Source: Sitta carolinensis (Eukaryota; Chordata; Aves; Passeriformes; Sittidae). Taken from it: a stretch of DNA of 64,000 bases. Below, in pieces: positions 60,314 to 64,000 of this stretch. How positions within the stretch are numbered: position 1 is the first letter of the stretch; each line of letters starts with the position of its first letter. Under the pieces are notes generated by a model. The model saw only the letters and a list, made by a program, of their open reading frames with translations. It ran no database searches and had not been told where the DNA came from. The stretch covers positions 27,491,690 to 27,555,689 of the forward strand of contig CM063289.1 in NCBI GenBank assembly GCA_032173965.1, in the 5' to 3' direction. The translations under genes and the position numbers were made by a program.

Positions 60314-63300
60314 TTATAAGGCAGAAAATTTCCAGTAAAAAATGTTGCCTTTTCCTTGTGCTCTTTCCTGCAGAATGAATTCAATGCAGAAATGAAAATG
60401 CACTACAGGAAACTCCAGGATTCTCAGCTTTGGACACCTGCCCCTTTCAGCAGTGCCTCTCAGTCTGATGGAATCACTGGGGGCTCACAGATCTACTTTC
60501 ATCCTGACAATGAAGTCTCTTTTAAGCAAAGGCACATCCTGCTAAAGTCCAGCCACGGTTTCCCATGGCTTTTTTTTGCCTTTAGACATGGTAACTACAG
60601 CAACAGGAACCCAAACAAGTCTGTTCCCTGCATGTCGTGGCTTTGTTGGGTGTTTCCCAGACCCTGAATTCAGCTGTGATCAAATGTCCAGGTGCAGCTC
60701 TGCTGGGGAGGTGACACACAGGCAGCAGGACCTCATCAAGCTGCAAGGTAACCTGAGGGGATCAGAGCAGAGGGAGCTGTGGGCAGCACAGCATTCAGAG
60801 CACTGCCAGCCCCACTCGCCACTGGGAGGGAATCAATCGCTGTGGCACTAAAGGAAGATTAGAAATAGGAATTTCTTCATCAAAGTGTGTAACATTAATC
60901 CTTTTTGGTGTGTTCTTTTATTGAAATGTGCTCTGGCTTTCAATGAGAGTGGCTGCTCTGAATGAAGGGCCAGGGGGAAGGGCAGAGGGCCATTTCTTTG
61001 GTGAAAATGTAGAAATGGTTCAAGAGTCTCTGCCTTGGTGGCTTTTTCTGAAGGCCACTGTCCTCCCCCTGCTGTCATGGCTCACTGGCACTGCCTCCAG
61101 CAGTGAGCAGGGCAGTGCCTTGTGTCCATCTCTTGGGAGCAGATATTTATACAGGTATTGACTGAGCAGGCTGAAGGGCAGGCAGACTGATAGCAAGCAG
61201 CAAGCTGCTTTTATAGTGTGGCTCACAAGCATGACAGTGAAATCTTCTTTATCCTTGAGGATCACTTCTGTCAGTGCATTTTAAAGCAAAGTTACAAGAT
61301 TTAGCATTTGATCACCAAAGTGTGTTTAACATCCAAACACTAAAATAAAAACACATTCTGAAGCATTTAGAATAAACAAACAAATAATTATTCAACAATT
61401 TACTGGTATCCTCTAACAAACCTACAGAGCATTTTGCTTGGGAATTCTCCTTAAGAGGAAGCTCTGCAGCTGAGCTGCTCTTCCCAGGCTGTGGGAACAT
61501 GGCTGAAGGCTGAAGAGATTCCTCTCTGGAAGATGCAGCACCTCTAGATAGAATGTGGAGCAAACACATCTTTCTTTGGAATTGAGTGGCCACACATTCA
61601 AACACCCAGGCCTGGAGTCTGCTGTCAGCAGAGAGACATTCAACATTTCAAAAATCGAGTCAAATGATCATATTTTTAAGCTCCTTTTTTCGAAATTTAA
61701 ATCCTGAAAAATAGGTAAAAAAGGGCTGCAGAATAGGGCAGCTGATTGACTACAGAATATCTTTGAATACTTCTAGTCCTTCCCAAAGTACAAATAAAGA
61801 TATATCTGTGTCTGACTCTGCTATTGCATAAAAAACTGCCCAAATCTCAGTGCACCCAATCCCACTCCTTCAGCTTGATAACTCTCTGTAAATTCCACAA
61901 TACAGGGACATGAACCCACTCATTAAGCACAAGCACTACCCAGCCTCAATCTAATGCAGCAAATAATACCAAATTGGTCATAATTGACACATAAAACTCC
62001 TGTTATGGTGTGATTAATTTATTCTGTATTCATACTTGTAGCTAATAAAAATAACATCCACTGATAAATATTTCCTCCCAAGTTCACTCCAGTGAGAAGA
62101 ACAGGTGTAGCCCATGTCCCCATTACCTAAATTGTCCTGGAGATGAGTTTTAATTTGCCATAAATACTTTATGCTGCATCCTTAACTACTGTATTATTAA
62201 TTTTCTAGCAAAGTGTGAGGCAAGTAATTGCACATGGGAAAAGACAGTAGACAGATATTAGCTGGGATTTTTTAACTATTCCAGTCAGCCTTCAGGGCTT
62301 TCTGGAAAGCAGGAAAGACTGCTGCTACTGAGAGAAGGTGGGAACATCTCCAAAAAGTATACAGGAAATTTGGGAAATATTTCAAGGTTTTTTAGCTTTG
62401 CTAATCCAGATAACAACAGAAAGTCAAGATGTGAATTATGTAAGAGAATAAACTCCCTCAGCCATGGGAAACATTTCATTTAGATTTAAAATTTCTTGCT
62501 TCAATAAAAACTCCAAAAGGAGTCTCATTTCACACTAAAAACCCCTAAAACTATTCATTTTCAAAAGCACACAACAGTTTTGTGTTTCTCCTCAAAACTT
62601 TACCCTAAACTCAACTATTCTCTAATGAACTGCCAACTCAAAAACTTTCCATCATACTTAACTGTGGTCATACTGTAAAAATATTTAGTGTGATTGTTGA
62701 TGCAGATCATTCCTTTAAGAACCCCTAAACTCAACAAGTTGAGCCTCTTGCTCTATTCTTCCTCAAATAATTTAACCCTAATAATCTAAAGAATTTTAGG
62801 CAACTCACAGTGGAACAGAACTTCCCAGTGAATACACCCCTGGGTAGGAAAATTATCCACTTTTCCAGAAGAAAGTTCTTGATTCAATAATAATTTTTCC
62901 TGACAAAAAAGCACATTAGACATAGCTCAAAGAACACTGAAGTTGTTTAGATTGGTTTTTTATCTGATTATCAGGACCTAAATGGATTTCCTCCAAATAA
63001 AGTAAAACAAAATAAAGTGAAAAAAAAAAAAACAAGCAAGGAACCTTCAGTGATGAGGCTCAGAAGATGTATCAAAGTTGAGACCTTACAAAGCACTCTC
63101 AAATCTCCTGCTCTTTCCCTCTCTTGCTCAGATCCCTCTCCTTCCCCCCACTCTGGAAAAACTGTAAAGAGCCTCCCCTCCCCTCAGCAGTGACACAGTC
63201 TGCCCTTGTCACAGTCCACAAATCTGCACATCTCAGCTGGGCAGGCTTTGGAAGCAGACAGGAAATAAAAGGATAATAAAAACAACAAGAGAAAAAAGGG

Positions 63301-64000
63301 ACTCCAGGATCCTGCTCCAGTCCTGCTGAAATTGTTCTGTTTGAGCTAAAGGTGCAGGTCCTGTAAGATCTGTTCAGAATAACTGACAAGAAAAAAGCCC
63401 ACAATTATTAACCTTTCCACTTGTTCCCATAGTTTATTGTGACAAGACAATGCAATAAGCTTGAAGGTAATCAAAAAGCAATTTTGTAGTAGTGAGCTTA
63501 AAATGACAAACCTTTCCTTTTCTAAATAAATCACCATTATTCCCACACGGTCCATACTTGACAAGTTTGTTTCCTTAGTAACAGAGTACTTAAACAGGGT
63601 TTGTGTGCAAAGATTGTACCTTTAGCCACAGGAGTGAAAGAGGAGACAATAGGATAAAAATTGGTGCACCCACCTGAGTGTGTGATTCCAGTGTTTAAGG
63701 ACAGAAGCCAAGGCTGTGCAGAAGCCCAGGATGCCCCTGCCCTCTGTGCATTTTTTGGGCTTTCTGGAGTGTGTGGACTCAGGAGGGTTTACAACCTCCA
63801 GTGCCTAAACTGAGTGTAACACTCCCTGATGTTTGTTCAATAGCTCACCTAATGTTGAGGTCAGCTGCCTTATAAATTATTGAGCACATTAACTGTGTTA
63901 GGACTACAATATAAATGAAGGGTATGTGCCAGGCAGAGAAGACATCCAGGGTGTCTGGCTCAAAGACAAAAGAGGGAACAGACAGAAGAAAAGACTAATG
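60314..64000. other. unique non-coding DNA
   Basis: No confirmed gene. A plausible splice acceptor followed by an open stretch at 60374-60590 is reported as a finding. There is an A run at 63020-63032. The rest has no recognised repeat or motif cluster. Confidence 0.5.

Noticed and set aside
60850..60880. GATTAGAAATAGGAATTTCT resembles an internal CR1 3' segment
   Set aside because: The match is short and the flanks do not continue into CR1; it also lies on the wrong side of the CR1 3' end at 60313.
1..64000. CRISPR arrays, bacterial operons, insertion sequences or phage
   Set aside because: Repeat content, base composition and lack of long coding frames are those of a bird chromosome; no prokaryote-type feature is present.

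Overview
The window looks like a stretch of bird nuclear chromosome, perhaps from a songbird (tentative). The evidence is several truncated copies of the avian retrotransposon CR1, two of them ending in the typical short ATTCTRTG-type tail, one solo LTR of avian type, sparse young repeats, and no long open reading frame related to a known protein. Almost every open frame is short, lacks recognisable domains and looks like chance.

Layout. Positions 1-7400 are AT-rich unique DNA with one CR1 tail. At about 7440-8640 there is a single strong CpG island, flanked by a (CA)n tract and holding a 22-bp, CpG-rich minisatellite of about 10.7 copies. Two good splice-donor sequences in the island both face the minus strand, and one closes a possible 14-codon first coding exon. 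The island is therefore most simply read as the promoter and first exon of a minus-strand gene whose remaining exons lie mostly or wholly before position 1. I could not identify that gene. From 8.7 kb to the right end the window is non-coding: upstream or intergenic DNA, or intron if a plus-strand gene also exists. It carries CR1 fragments (about 10.9, 18.4, 24.3 and 60.2 kb, perhaps 21.5 kb), a solo LTR (27.7-28.2 kb), homopolymer and microsatellite tracts, and two MIR-like remnants (13.3 and 47.7 kb).

The most interesting content is regulatory-looking DNA. A near full-length, very old tRNA-derived SINE with an L2-like tail sits at 57.79-58.22 kb, still recognisable from its A/B boxes to its tail. 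A block at 29.24-29.62 kb keeps about ten CpGs in otherwise CpG-poor DNA and is packed with octamer/homeodomain-type motifs and two short palindromes. Similar but weaker blocks occur near 9.1, 12.9, 39.0, 41.2, 47.7, 48.6 and 56.1 kb. A CpG-island promoter beside 55 kb of gene-free DNA with several candidate conserved elements is what one expects around a developmental or neuronal regulator, but this is inference. No alignment or database search was possible, and all family assignments rest on remembered consensus motifs.
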